Below, piece by piece: positions 25,928 to 33,764 of a DNA stretch of 64,000 bases. The stretch is from an uncultured Candidatus Melainabacteria bacterium. GTDB lineage: Bacteria; Cyanobacteriota; Vampirovibrionia; Gastranaerophilales; Gastranaerophilaceae. The notes under the pieces were generated by a model that saw only the letters and a program-made list of their open reading frames with translations, did not search any database and was not told where the DNA came from. Location: NCBI GenBank assembly GCA_949902595.1, contig CATLDC010000001.1, positions 372,001-436,000 on the forward strand, read 5' to 3'. How positions within the stretch are numbered: position 1 is the stretch's first letter; every line of letters starts with the position of its first letter. Made by a program: the position numbers and the translations under genes.

Positions 25928-27421
25928 TTATTTTGTTCCATACAAAAGCATTTTTTCTGCATAATCCGGCATGTAATTTATGTATTTGGCAAAAAAGTAC
26001 GCTTTCACTATCTTGTCTTCTATTTTATACGCCTGTTCAAAGATAGACTTACTGATATTCTCATTGAAAAATCGTGACTTAAACTGTGGCTCCAGCTTGT
26101 CTATCGCTTCTCTTGAGCTCAATCTTATTGCCTCTTCAATGTCATTAAATTTCAAATTCAGTTTGCCTGCTTCTGATTTGAATCCCGGGTTTATAATTCC
26201 GTCATAAACGTAGTCCAGCTCAGGATAGTATACCAGAGACTTATCCTTTAAAAGCTCCAAAAGTTCTTTGTCTTCTGAATTTAGTATGATTTCAAGCGGA
26301 GTTATCCCGTTTTCATCTTTGAGGTTGTAATCCATGTATTTGTCCGCACTCTTTAGCTTGGAAATCAAGAGAGACTTTTCTTCCGGTTTAATATCACCTA
26401 ATAAATAATTTAGAATCTCGAAGATTTTTTTACCATCCTGATTATTGAATGTGTAATTTTTTTCCAAAAATCTTGATTTCTGGTTTTTGGCCCAGTTTTT
26501 ATAGCTTTCCTCATTCTTGATGGTTTCATAATATGCTTCATGATACTTTTCATCGTCATCCAAAATACATCTGTTTGTGTCATCATTTTTTGTGGTAAGC
26601 ACTTCTGATAGAACCTCCGGATTGTATCTCAGCAGGTAAAGAAGAGTATCCTTATTGCCCTGATGAACAGGAAGTTCACCTTTTTTGTTTTTTGTAAGGT
26701 TTATTTTTATGATGGTATCAATATCATTCAAATCTACCAGAACTCCGAGATATAAAGCTGCGTCCAACGCGTCCTTACAGAGGTGTAATGGCAAATTTCC
26801 ATCTTTGTCCGGTGTTAGCATTTTTTTAGAATAAAATTCTTTAACAGCCCGTCGGTCTTCCGGAGTTAGTTTTTCTAAACAATATTTGTTATTGAGAGCT
26901 AAATCTATCTTTCCGTTTAGTATATAATCTCTTATCTTGGACGAAGGAGAGGTTTCTACAATTTTTTTTACCAAATCTGAATAGTAATATCGGTTTGGCC
27001 AAAAATCTGCTTCATATTCTACTTTGTTGCCTTTTATCTTTGTATTTCCCAGTATACCTTTTTTAGCCTCTTCTCCAACTTCTATTTTGCACTTATAGTC
27101 GTAAAATTTGAGCCAGCGAATCATGTTAGCTATTACAAAAACTCCGCTTAATGCCAACGGAAAAATATTTTCAGTAATAACTCCGGCTGCCACAGAAATA
27201 CCGGCAGCACTAAAAAGGGTTGACGGTAAAAGCATTTTACTCATTTTTTTTTGTTTGACCTTTACTTCAAAATTCTTTACAGCCATCTTAAATTCCTTGT
27301 TTCCATGAGCTAAAAGACTGTCTTTTGTAAAAACATCGTCCATACAAAGTCTGACTTTCTTCTTCATGTGCAAAGCTTTGAAAGCCGGAGCTGCTGTATT
27401 ATTAATATTATCTATTTTCAT
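25928..27421 (-). CDS. Ankyrin-like membrane protein with N-terminal F-K motif (paralogue 2)
   Basis: 497 aa. MKIDNINNTAAPAFKALHM (F14-K15-A16), then a hydrophobic hairpin around residues 62-100 (LFSAAGISVAAGVI, FPLALSGVFVIANMI) and the block VGEEAKKGILGNTKIKG. Several ankyrin-like repeats occur in the C-terminal half (DKDGNLPLHLCKDALDAALY, KGELPVHQGNKDTLLYLLRY, DENGITPLEIILNS). The last ~150 residues are closely similar to the gene at 27408-28484. Its start overlaps that gene by 14 bp. Tandem duplication is evident. Confidence 0.82.
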   Translation of the reverse strand: MKIDNINNTAAPAFKALHMKKKVRLCMDDVFTKDSLLAHGNKEFKMAVKNFEVKVKQKKMSKMLLPSTLFSAAGISVAAGVITENIFPLALSGVFVIANMIRWLKFYDYKCKIEVGEEAKKGILGNTKIKGNKVEYEADFWPNRYYYSDLVKKIVETSPSSKIRDYILNGKIDLALNNKYCLEKLTPEDRRAVKEFYSKKMLTPDKDGNLPLHLCKDALDAALYLGVLVDLNDIDTIIKINLTKNKKGELPVHQGNKDTLLYLLRYNPEVLSEVLTTKNDDTNRCILDDDEKYHEAYYETIKNEESYKNWAKNQKSRFLEKNYTFNNQDGKKIFEILNYLLGDIKPEEKSLLISKLKSADKYMDYNLKDENGITPLEIILNSEDKELLELLKDKSLVYYPELDYVYDGIINPGFKSEAGKLNLKFNDIEEAIRLSSREAIDKLEPQFKSRFFNENISKSIFEQAYKIEDKIVKAYFFAKYINYMPDYAEKMLLYGTK

Positions 27422-28484
27422 TTTTCCCTCCCTGGTTATAATACAGCAGTTGAGTTTCCATATATTCAGGTAGGAATTTCATGTGTTTTGCAAAGAAATA
27501 CGATTTGAATTTGTTGTCCTTAATATCGAGCGCAGAATCCGCAATTTTTGTCGCTGCGTTCTTAAAGAACGGTGACTTGAATTGCGGTTCAAGTTTTTCC
27601 ATTGCTTCTTTTGATTCTAGTCTTATGGCTTCTTCAATATCTCTAAATCTTAAATTCAATTTTCTGGCTTCTGATTTAAATCCAGGGTTTGTAATTCCTT
27701 CGTAAACAAAATCCAGTTCCGGATAATAGAGTAATTCCTTGTCACTAAGAAGTTCCAAAAGTTCTTTGTTTTCTGAGTTCAGAATGATTTCCAGCGGCGT
27801 TATTCCGTTTTCATCTTTGAGGTTGTAATCAATATTCTTATCTTTTTTTATTTCATTTATAATTCTGTTTTTTTCCTTCGGCTTTATATCACCAAATAAT
27901 TTGTTGAGTTTTTCAAAAATCAGGTATTTTTGAGCTTCTTTTTGCTGCTTCCTTTCCTCGATGATAGATTTGATTTTTTCGGTTGATATTGCAGCTGAAA
28001 CCATGTAGTCTAGTGCATGAATTTCATTTAAAGACTCGATTAATATTGGCTCGGTTTTTGCGCCATGTAATTTTGTTTGTCCAAAAATATTCTTGACTGC
28101 TTTTTCTCCAATCTGGACAGTAAATCCGTCTTTCTCTTCGCACCACTTGTAAAGTGCTACAGCACTAACTGCAGTAATGCCGGCAAGGAGAGAGACTCCG
28201 CTACTATAAGCGGAAATAGTACCCACTGCAGCCAATAAGCCCATAGGAATTATTAATATCGGATGGGTTTTACATTTTTGTTTAACCAGAACTTCATATT
28301 TTTTAGCAATTTCTTCCAGTTTTGGAGAATATCTGAACAAATCTTTGGCAGTGTATTTTAAGTCTTTGCTTGCATATTTGTCAATTTGTTGCTGCACTAT
28401 TACAGAATCTTTCATGTGAATAGCTTTGAAAGCCGGTTGTTTTTGATTGTATAAGTTATATTTTGTATTATCTGTAATCTTCAT
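27408..28484 (-). CDS. Ankyrin-like membrane protein with N-terminal F-K motif (paralogue 1)
   Basis: 358 aa. MKITDNTKYNLYNQKQPAF then KAIHM (F19-K20-A21), two membrane-type stretches (about 95-132), the block IGEKAVKNIFGQTKLHG and the C-terminal ankyrin-like block DYNLKDENGITPLEIILNSE followed by YYPELDFVYEGI. The shortest paralogue: it lacks the central ankyrin array of 25928-27421. It follows the AAA+ gene by 15 bp, SD AGGAAA. Function unknown; membrane anchor plus protein-interaction repeats is what can be seen. Confidence 0.82.
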   Translation of the reverse strand: MKITDNTKYNLYNQKQPAFKAIHMKDSVIVQQQIDKYASKDLKYTAKDLFRYSPKLEEIAKKYEVLVKQKCKTHPILIIPMGLLAAVGTISAYSSGVSLLAGITAVSAVALYKWCEEKDGFTVQIGEKAVKNIFGQTKLHGAKTEPILIESLNEIHALDYMVSAAISTEKIKSIIEERKQQKEAQKYLIFEKLNKLFGDIKPKEKNRIINEIKKDKNIDYNLKDENGITPLEIILNSENKELLELLSDKELLYYPELDFVYEGITNPGFKSEARKLNLRFRDIEEAIRLESKEAMEKLEPQFKSPFFKNAATKIADSALDIKDNKFKSYFFAKHMKFLPEYMETQLLYYNQGGKNENR

Positions 28485-28499
28485 CTTTGTTTCCTGTAT

Positions 28500-31400
28500 C
28501 TAGTAAAAGCATTTTACTTTTGATTTAAACACACTCATCATTTTTTCAAAAGTAATATTTTCTTTCTTTTTTACAGCCTGCGTAATTGTCTTGTCAACGT
28601 AATCTGAAATCTCACCAATGGAGAGACCTTTGCTAATAAACGCAAGCTCGTTTATCATTTCTTGTGTAAAAGGTGCTGCAAGAATTGGAAGCCCGGTAAG
28701 AAGAGTGGTAAACAAATTAATCCTGTCTTCATCGTTTGGATTTCCGCAGTGGATTACTGTTCCCATCCTGCGAGGATTTCCGATAATTTCCTGATTGACC
28801 TTATCGATGTGGTTTGTCGCACCTACAAGAATAATGTGGTTGTGAGAAGCCGTGTTCATGAGTTCTTTGTAAGTATTAACTTCTTCAATCTGGTGCCTTT
28901 CAGCAAACCTCGGGAAGAATTTTTCAGCCTCGTCAAAGAAAAGCATTACCGGTTTTTTGATAATCTTGGCCTCAAGAGCAAGCCTGTTAAAGATATCGGT
29001 AACGTTGCGTGCAACGCCGTGGATATACTCATTTCCTTTCTGGGAGTAATTCATCTTGTAAAGAGGAACACCCATCTGTCTTGCAAGAGTCTCAATAATG
29101 GTTGTCTTACCCGTGCCCGGAGGGCCTTCCAGAATAACCCCGCCCGGTAATTTTCGCTTGTTGGCAATAAGAGCCTGTCTTATTTGGGGATTCCAGATAT
29201 CTATTACGTTTTCGGTGAGCGCCTGTTTAACATCGCTCATGCCTCCGAGTTCATCGAGGGTTTTGAAATCCCAGTCGTTATATTGGTGCGGTTTAAGTCC
29301 GGCTTTGTTACAAAACTCTGCCATCTCTCGTTTCGTGTGGATATCAAGGCAGGCTTTAATTGAGGAGATAAAGTCCTGATTTTCCAGGATGGACATTCTC
29401 TTTGCATCTGTCAAGACTGACACAATAGAGGAATTGGAGCTTCCTTCAAATTCTTTTGCCAGATAATTTATCACGTCTGATTGTTTGGACATTTCAGATG
29501 TGTATTTTGATTTCCTCAACTCTTTTGATATCAAGTCGGCTCTTTCGTCAAAGTCAGGGTTTGAAAACGGAATCCAGTTTCCTAATCTTCCGCGTCGTTT
29601 CAGAGCAGAGTCAATCCCGTTGATATCGTTTGTTGCAACAATCAGGATGAATCCGCGCTCCTGAGGGTTATTAAATTCCTGAAGCAGTGCATCTGTAAGT
29701 TCTTTGTTATGCTGAGAAGCGTCTGTTCTTTCGCTCCCCATTGAATCAAATTCATCCAGGAACCAAACTGACCTTTCTCCGGTAGCTTTGAACTTGTCGT
29801 CAAGCTGCTTTGCGAGTTTTTTGATAGCTTTTCCTTCTTCATGAACATAAGAAGTCCCGATATCAGAAAGCTTTGTCTCATAAAACGGCAGTTTCAGCTC
29901 TCTTGCAAGAGTCTTGGCTGTCAAAGTTTTACCGTTTCCTGCCGGCCCGTAGAAAATCGCACCGTCAGGTATGGCTGAAAACCCGAGCTCTTCGGTCAAT
30001 AGTTCAAGATTTTTCATTGGTTTGATGTACAGATTGTTAAGCATCTCCTTGACTTCCGGCATGCCACCGAGCTCATCAAGCTTCATAGGCTCGTTTTCTG
30101 TTACAGGCACCCTTGAAAACTCCGGAGTATCGTACATTGCGGTTTTGTTGAAATCGTTTATAGGTGCAATACCCGCGTCTCTTGAATATGCTTCGAGCTC
30201 CTGCTTGATTTGTTCAAGTGACACCGTGGATTTGTTATCAGAAATTGCTGTTCTTGCGGATTCGTCCAGGATTTGTTTGATGTTCTGGAAGCTAAAACCT
30301 TCTGTCAACTCAGCAATAGTCTTAATATTTTCTTCGTTATTAATTTCTGAATACAGGTGCTTATCTTTAAAGTTTTTCTCAAGGTATTCAATCCTGTCGT
30401 CCAGCTCCGGCTTTTTAATCTCCAGAACTTTGTCGAGGATACCTGAATCAATAAAATCGTTACATATTTCATTCTTGTCAAAAGAGGTTGCCACAAAGAG
30501 AATCCCTTTTTCAGCACAGTTTTCTAACGCAAGTTTAAAATTATACTCCTCAAGTGGGTTGGAGTGGCCTTTAAAGAATTTGTCAAAACCTTGAGCCAGT
30601 ACGATTGTTTTATTCCCTGATTCTTTATAGTGATTCTGAATATCATGCAGCATCGGAGCAAATCCATTTGGCTCGAACAGTTGCAGAACTGGCATATTCG
30701 CTTCGGAAGAAATCGCTTTAACCAAGTCAAGCGGGTTGTCAAAAGAGTTGAGAAGAATCCCGTTTGGAATATCGATGTCGTTTGCTTTTAAGGTAACATT
30801 TGCGCGGCTATCGTTAAGCGGGATGATGATGTTTTCTCGAAGCTCCTGCTTTACGTTATCTAAACCGATAATGTCATCCAGACTTTTCGGGTCATTCGGT
30901 TTCACAACCAGAGGGTTGTAGTTGTTAAATGAACCTGGCATGGATTTTTCTTTTTCAGCAGGTTTTTCGTTTGCTTGTTCGTCAGTGCTAACTTCCGGTG
31001 TTTCTTCCACTTCTTCAAAGGAATCAAAATAATCAACTTGCTGTTCTTCATTATGTATTACCGGAGGGGTTTCGACCGGTTTTTTAATTTCTTCTCTGAC
31101 TTCCGGCTTAGTTTCTTTTGCTGCCGGAATCACAGGCACGGGTTTTGCAACAACAGGATTGGACATAAATATTTTAGCCGCGGTTTCTCTGGCATCTGCC
31201 GGTAATTTTTTGTAAGGAACAGCCCCTCTTGAGCGCAGAAGGGTGCGCATATTATCAGATTGCGCGCAATCCAGAGGTGTCTTGTTGTTGGAGGGATAGT
31301 TTATGAAATCTTTAATTTTGTCTTTTTTAGCCGTTAAATAGTTAACCGCACTAAAATAGTCGTTTCTTACGATGTACTGAAACAAGGTCTCGCCATCAGC

Positions 31401-31550
31401 GTTTACGCCATTGGGCTCAAATTTGTTGCTCCTGATTGCGGCCAGAATTTCTTTTTCGCTTATATAAGATTTGGAAGTGTTTTCAGAGTTGGTGTGATTT
31501 TGGGATTTAAAACCGACCTGAAAACAGGATATTTTGCTATTTACATTCAT
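28500..31550 (-). CDS. Triple AAA+ ATPase with ankyrin N-terminus and F-K motif
   Basis: 1016 aa, first gene of a five-gene operon. N-terminal SCFQVGFKSQN (F14-K15-S16), ankyrin-like repeats (about 45-110: NADGETLFQYIVRNDYFSAV, NNKTPLDCAQSDN), an acidic Pro/Glu linker (135-215), then three Cdc48-like AAA+ modules. Each begins with an LDE/DL-G-G/L-x-x-V-K-x-x-L block (224, 491, 765). Module 1 has lost Walker A and B (GILLNSFDNP, TIVLAQGFDKF). Module 2 has GPAGNGKT (535-542) and WFLDEFD (596-602). Module 3 has GPPGTGKT (809-816) and FFDEAE (871-876). It is probably a hexameric remodelling ATPase; the substrate is unknown. Confidence 0.9.
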   Translation of the reverse strand: MNVNSKISCFQVGFKSQNHTNSENTSKSYISEKEILAAIRSNKFEPNGVNADGETLFQYIVRNDYFSAVNYLTAKKDKIKDFINYPSNNKTPLDCAQSDNMRTLLRSRGAVPYKKLPADARETAAKIFMSNPVVAKPVPVIPAAKETKPEVREEIKKPVETPPVIHNEEQQVDYFDSFEEVEETPEVSTDEQANEKPAEKEKSMPGSFNNYNPLVVKPNDPKSLDDIIGLDNVKQELRENIIIPLNDSRANVTLKANDIDIPNGILLNSFDNPLDLVKAISSEANMPVLQLFEPNGFAPMLHDIQNHYKESGNKTIVLAQGFDKFFKGHSNPLEEYNFKLALENCAEKGILFVATSFDKNEICNDFIDSGILDKVLEIKKPELDDRIEYLEKNFKDKHLYSEINNEENIKTIAELTEGFSFQNIKQILDESARTAISDNKSTVSLEQIKQELEAYSRDAGIAPINDFNKTAMYDTPEFSRVPVTENEPMKLDELGGMPEVKEMLNNLYIKPMKNLELLTEELGFSAIPDGAIFYGPAGNGKTLTAKTLARELKLPFYETKLSDIGTSYVHEEGKAIKKLAKQLDDKFKATGERSVWFLDEFDSMGSERTDASQHNKELTDALLQEFNNPQERGFILIVATNDINGIDSALKRRGRLGNWIPFSNPDFDERADLISKELRKSKYTSEMSKQSDVINYLAKEFEGSSNSSIVSVLTDAKRMSILENQDFISSIKACLDIHTKREMAEFCNKAGLKPHQYNDWDFKTLDELGGMSDVKQALTENVIDIWNPQIRQALIANKRKLPGGVILEGPPGTGKTTIIETLARQMGVPLYKMNYSQKGNEYIHGVARNVTDIFNRLALEAKIIKKPVMLFFDEAEKFFPRFAERHQIEEVNTYKELMNTASHNHIILVGATNHIDKVNQEIIGNPRRMGTVIHCGNPNDEDRINLFTTLLTGLPILAAPFTQEMINELAFISKGLSIGEISDYVDKTITQAVKKKENITFEKMMSVFKSKVKCFY

Positions 31551-31573
31551 TAATAAGGATTCCTTTATCTGTT

Positions 31574-31606
31574 ATAAAACGTGTAAAAAAAATTTTTGCT
31601 ATTTAT
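31574..31606 (-). promoter_or_regulatory. A-tract/T-tract upstream element (AAA+ operon)
   Basis: Minus strand: ATAGC, A5, T8, ACACGTT, TTATAAC, then a 30-nt leader with AAGGAA before the ATG. Most promoter-like of the three copies (-10 TATAAC). Confidence 0.45.
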
Positions 31607-31626
31607 AACCTGGAATGCTCATAATA

Positions 31627-31656
31627 AAAGTCCGCTGTAGAAAAACAGCGGACTTT
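31627..31656 (-). terminator. tRNA-Ser terminator
   Basis: AAAGTCCGCTGT (31627-31638) pairs perfectly with ACAGCGGACTTT (31645-31656). It lies just 3' of tRNA-Ser and could act in both directions. Confidence 0.8.
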
Positions 31657-31663
31657 ATTAATT

Positions 31664-31753
31664 CGGAGACGGTGGGATTCGAACCCACGATACAGGTTGC
31701 CCCATATAACACCTTAGCAGGGTGCCGCCTTCAGCCTACTCGGCCACGTCTCC
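31664..31753 (-). tRNA. tRNA-Ser (anticodon GCT)
   Basis: Class II tRNA of 90 nt. The acceptor stem GGAGACG pairs with CGTCTCC, anticodon stem CACC/GGTG with loop CTGCTAA (GCT, reads AGC/AGU), a long variable arm, T-arm GGG-TTCGAAT-CCC and discriminator G. CCA is not encoded, unlike the tRNA-Glu at 11303, so the genome needs a CCA-adding enzyme. Confidence 0.95.
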
Positions 31754-31800
31754 ACGGCAACAAATTTATCATATCATAAATATTTTATTTTTCAAAATAA

Positions 31801-31827
31801 AATCCTGATTTATATTAAATCAGGATT
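31801..31827 (-). terminator. Terminator of the small gene at 31874
   Basis: AATCCTGATTTA, loop TAT, TAAATCAGGATT, then TTTATTTT on the minus strand. Confidence 0.75.
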
Positions 31828-31873
31828 ACTTTTTATACTCTCAACCATCTTATCCAAGACAGCCTTTTTCGCT

Positions 31874-32029
31874 TTACTTCACAGCTTGTAGCTTAACCTG
31901 AATCCCTGATTCAGCGTTAATCGCAACTGCGTTTGATACTGCCATTGCCCTGCGTTTTTTGGCCCCTCTTAATATAAATTCAACTCCGCTAAATGTGTTG
32001 TTTGTTGGGGTTGCAATCTTCTTTAACAT
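31874..32029 (-). CDS. 51-aa protein of the putative HLR1 regulon
   Basis: Small basic protein (MLKKIATPTNNTFSGVEF..., GAKKRRAMAVSNAV), not recognised. I start at ATG 32029 because the sequence before it (GGACAAAAAGGATATG) closely matches the start of the sister gene at 49619 (GGGACAAAGGATATG). An in-frame ATG at 32083 would add 18 residues but has no SD. A 35-bp promoter/leader repeat shared with 49650-49684 and an HLR1 site at 32126 lie upstream. Confidence 0.6.
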   Translation of the reverse strand: MLKKIATPTNNTFSGVEFILRGAKKRRAMAVSNAVAINAESGIQVKLQAVK

Positions 32030-32082
32030 ATCCTTTTTGTCCTTTCCGATAAATGTATATTCTTGAGTCTTCGTAATATACA

Positions 32083-32117
32083 TATCGGCATTTTTTTCAA
32101 AAACTTTAGGATTTTAG
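32083..32117 (-). repeat. 35-bp promoter/leader repeat, copy 1
   Basis: Identical over 35 bp to 49650-49684. On the minus strand it begins with a TAAAAT -10-like box and continues into a leader containing GAAAAAAATGCCGATA. The distance to the HLR1 repeat is also identical in both copies. Confidence 0.9.
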
Positions 32118-32125
32118 ACTAAACT

Positions 32126-32143
32126 TTTACAATTGTTTACAAT
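32126..32143. promoter_or_regulatory. HLR1-like direct repeat
   Basis: TTTACAAT TG TTTACAAT: both halves are perfect. It sits where a -35 box would be relative to TAAAAT (32111-32116), as expected for an activator-dependent promoter. Confidence 0.55.
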
Positions 32144-32949
32144 TCGAGCGCCCTTTTGTAAACCTCGTTCTTATTCAAACCAAATAAAACCGCAAGAATC
32201 ACGGCAATCTCCTTGTCCTTGAACCCCTTGGACTTGAGCTCCTGTATCCTGAACCCGATTTCTGAATCCTCTGAATCAGCCTCAGCATAAACCATGCAAA
32301 CAATCTCGCCCTTGATTCCATCCTTAAAATGTTCCAAAACATTCGGTATTGTGTCGTAAACGACCTCTTCAAAAAGCTTGGAAAGCTCACGCCCGAGCGC
32401 GATTTTTGCCTCCGGCCTCACTGAATGAATAGCCTTCAAAGTCTTTAATATCCGCTCCGGTGAATCGTAGAACAGAAAATTTGAGCCGGCGTATTTTTTT
32501 GCAACCTCTGTGATTTGCTTCTCACTTCTCGGTATGAACCCGATGAAGGTGAACTCTTCGCCGCCTCTTGGAACCTGCGAGAGGAAAGTTGTGACAGCGC
32601 ATGCACCGGGGAGCGAGTTTACGCTGAACCCGTTTTTCAAAAGCTCCTCTACAATTACACTTCCGGGGTCGCAAATCATTGGCGTGCCGGCGTCAGAAAC
32701 CAGCGCTACGGTTTTTCCTTCTCTAAGTTCGTTCAGGAAGAAATCAACCCGCTCACGCTCGTTGTACTTGTGATAAGAGACGCACTTTGTCTTGATTTCA
32801 TAGTGATTAAGGAGTTTTTGCGTTACCCGGGTGTCTTCGCACGCAATAATATCGACCTCTTTAAGAACCTCGATTGCTCTTAAAGTGATGTCTTTGATAT
32901 TCCCGATAGGGGTCGGAACGATGTAGAACTGGTATTTGCGTGCTGTCAT
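32137..32949 (-). CDS. rsmI: 16S rRNA 2'-O-ribose C1402 methyltransferase
   Basis: SAM-dependent methyltransferase that modifies the decoding centre of 16S rRNA. Family motifs: FYIVPTPIGNIKDITLRA, ACEDTRVTQKLL, VALVSDAGTPMICDPG and NSLPGACAVTTFLS. 270 aa. The start MTARKYQ at 32949 has no SD; a TATAAT box ends 7 nt upstream, so the mRNA would begin at the ATG. An alternative ATG at 32967 lies inside that promoter. Divergent from the phosphatase-like gene with 20 bp between start codons. Confidence 0.93.
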   Translation of the reverse strand: MTARKYQFYIVPTPIGNIKDITLRAIEVLKEVDIIACEDTRVTQKLLNHYEIKTKCVSYHKYNERERVDFFLNELREGKTVALVSDAGTPMICDPGSVIVEELLKNGFSVNSLPGACAVTTFLSQVPRGGEEFTFIGFIPRSEKQITEVAKKYAGSNFLFYDSPERILKTLKAIHSVRPEAKIALGRELSKLFEEVVYDTIPNVLEHFKDGIKGEIVCMVYAEADSEDSEIGFRIQELKSKGFKDKEIAVILAVLFGLNKNEVYKRALEL

Positions 32950-32955
32950 ATTTAT

Positions 32956-32963
32956 ATTATAAT
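32956..32963. promoter_or_regulatory. Shared bidirectional -10 element of two leaderless genes
   Basis: ATTATAAT reads TATAAT on both strands, offset by two bases. On each strand it ends about 6-7 nt before an ATG (32949 minus, 32970 plus). No -35 box is clear on either side. Confidence 0.55.
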
Positions 32964-32969
32964 TCAAAT

Positions 32970-33764
32970 ATGAAAGTGTATCGCATTAATCAATATATCC
33001 CCAATTTCAAGTCTCAAGATAAGCCTAAGGTCTTCGGATATGATGATGAAATCTCAAAGCAGCGCAGAGCAGCTATAAGAGAGCACTATAGCAATCAAAC
33101 AATGCCTTATTACGGGATTCTGGAAAAAGAAGGCAGGCTTGAAAAATACGAGCTGGACAAACTTATAAATGATTTGTGCAAAGTTCCAAAAGTTGATTAC
33201 AATCTTATGAACTGGAACAACTTAAGACTTTACAATGTTAAGCCAATTCAGAGTAAACTAACACCTAATTCATATCGAGGGCAATCCCCGTTTGAAAACC
33301 CTTCCAGCCTTAAGACAATTAAAAAAGCCGGAGTTAAAACAATAGTTGACTTGTGCGGTTATTCAGGTTTTGAAGATGTTGTGCGCAAAAACGGACTTGA
33401 ATACCATTTTTTCAGAGTAGACGATGATTTTCTTGATGGAATGGGATTCTCAACAGATAACGACCTTGACAATTTTGTAAAATTTATCCGGACAATGCAA
33501 AAGGATCATGTCTATATTGGCTGTGAATACGGAAAATACAAGACGGATAACGCTTTAATGCTAAACCATTTTTTTAATCCGGCGTTTGAAGATGGAAGCA
33601 GCTATGTTACAATGTTTAACAAACTGTTTTTACCGGATTTGGTTGGTTTATACAACAAATTGAGACCGGAGCATAAAAAGCTTATGGGCTGGACAAAAGA
33701 ATTTGATGCAAATTTCATGCCTAAACTCAAAAAAGTGATGAAAGAACTCAATGTGTGGTATTAA
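32970..33764 (+). CDS. Dual-specificity-phosphatase-like protein with F-K motif
   Basis: 264 aa. N-terminus MKVYRINQYIPNFKSQDK (F13-K14-S15). From residue 98 it reads like a tyrosine/dual-specificity phosphatase: PNSYRGQSPFENPSSLKTIK, AGVKTIVDLCG and YHFFRVDDDF. The signature loop is GCEYGKYKTDN: Cys185 and Gly188 are kept, but the preceding His is Gly and the essential Arg is Lys191. Activity is therefore doubtful, though substrate binding is possible. The start at ATG 32970 is leaderless-type (TATAAT at 32958-32963). Its stop codon overlaps that of the convergent gene. Confidence 0.8.
   Translation: MKVYRINQYIPNFKSQDKPKVFGYDDEISKQRRAAIREHYSNQTMPYYGILEKEGRLEKYELDKLINDLCKVPKVDYNLMNWNNLRLYNVKPIQSKLTPNSYRGQSPFENPSSLKTIKKAGVKTIVDLCGYSGFEDVVRKNGLEYHFFRVDDDFLDGMGFSTDNDLDNFVKFIRTMQKDHVYIGCEYGKYKTDNALMLNHFFNPAFEDGSSYVTMFNKLFLPDLVGLYNKLRPEHKKLMGWTKEFDANFMPKLKKVMKELNVWY

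Larger units (their letters stand above)
31551..31873. other. 323-base interval: leader, tRNA-Ser and two hairpins
   Basis: Contains the AAA+ operon leader, the tRNA-Ser gene with its terminator and the terminator of the small gene at 31874. No further coding sequence seen. Confidence 0.8.

Noticed and set aside
29971-30594. Plus-strand 207-codon frame opposite the AAA+ gene
   Set aside because: Ser/Leu-rich shadow of the triple AAA+ coding sequence, whose motifs are unambiguous on the minus strand.
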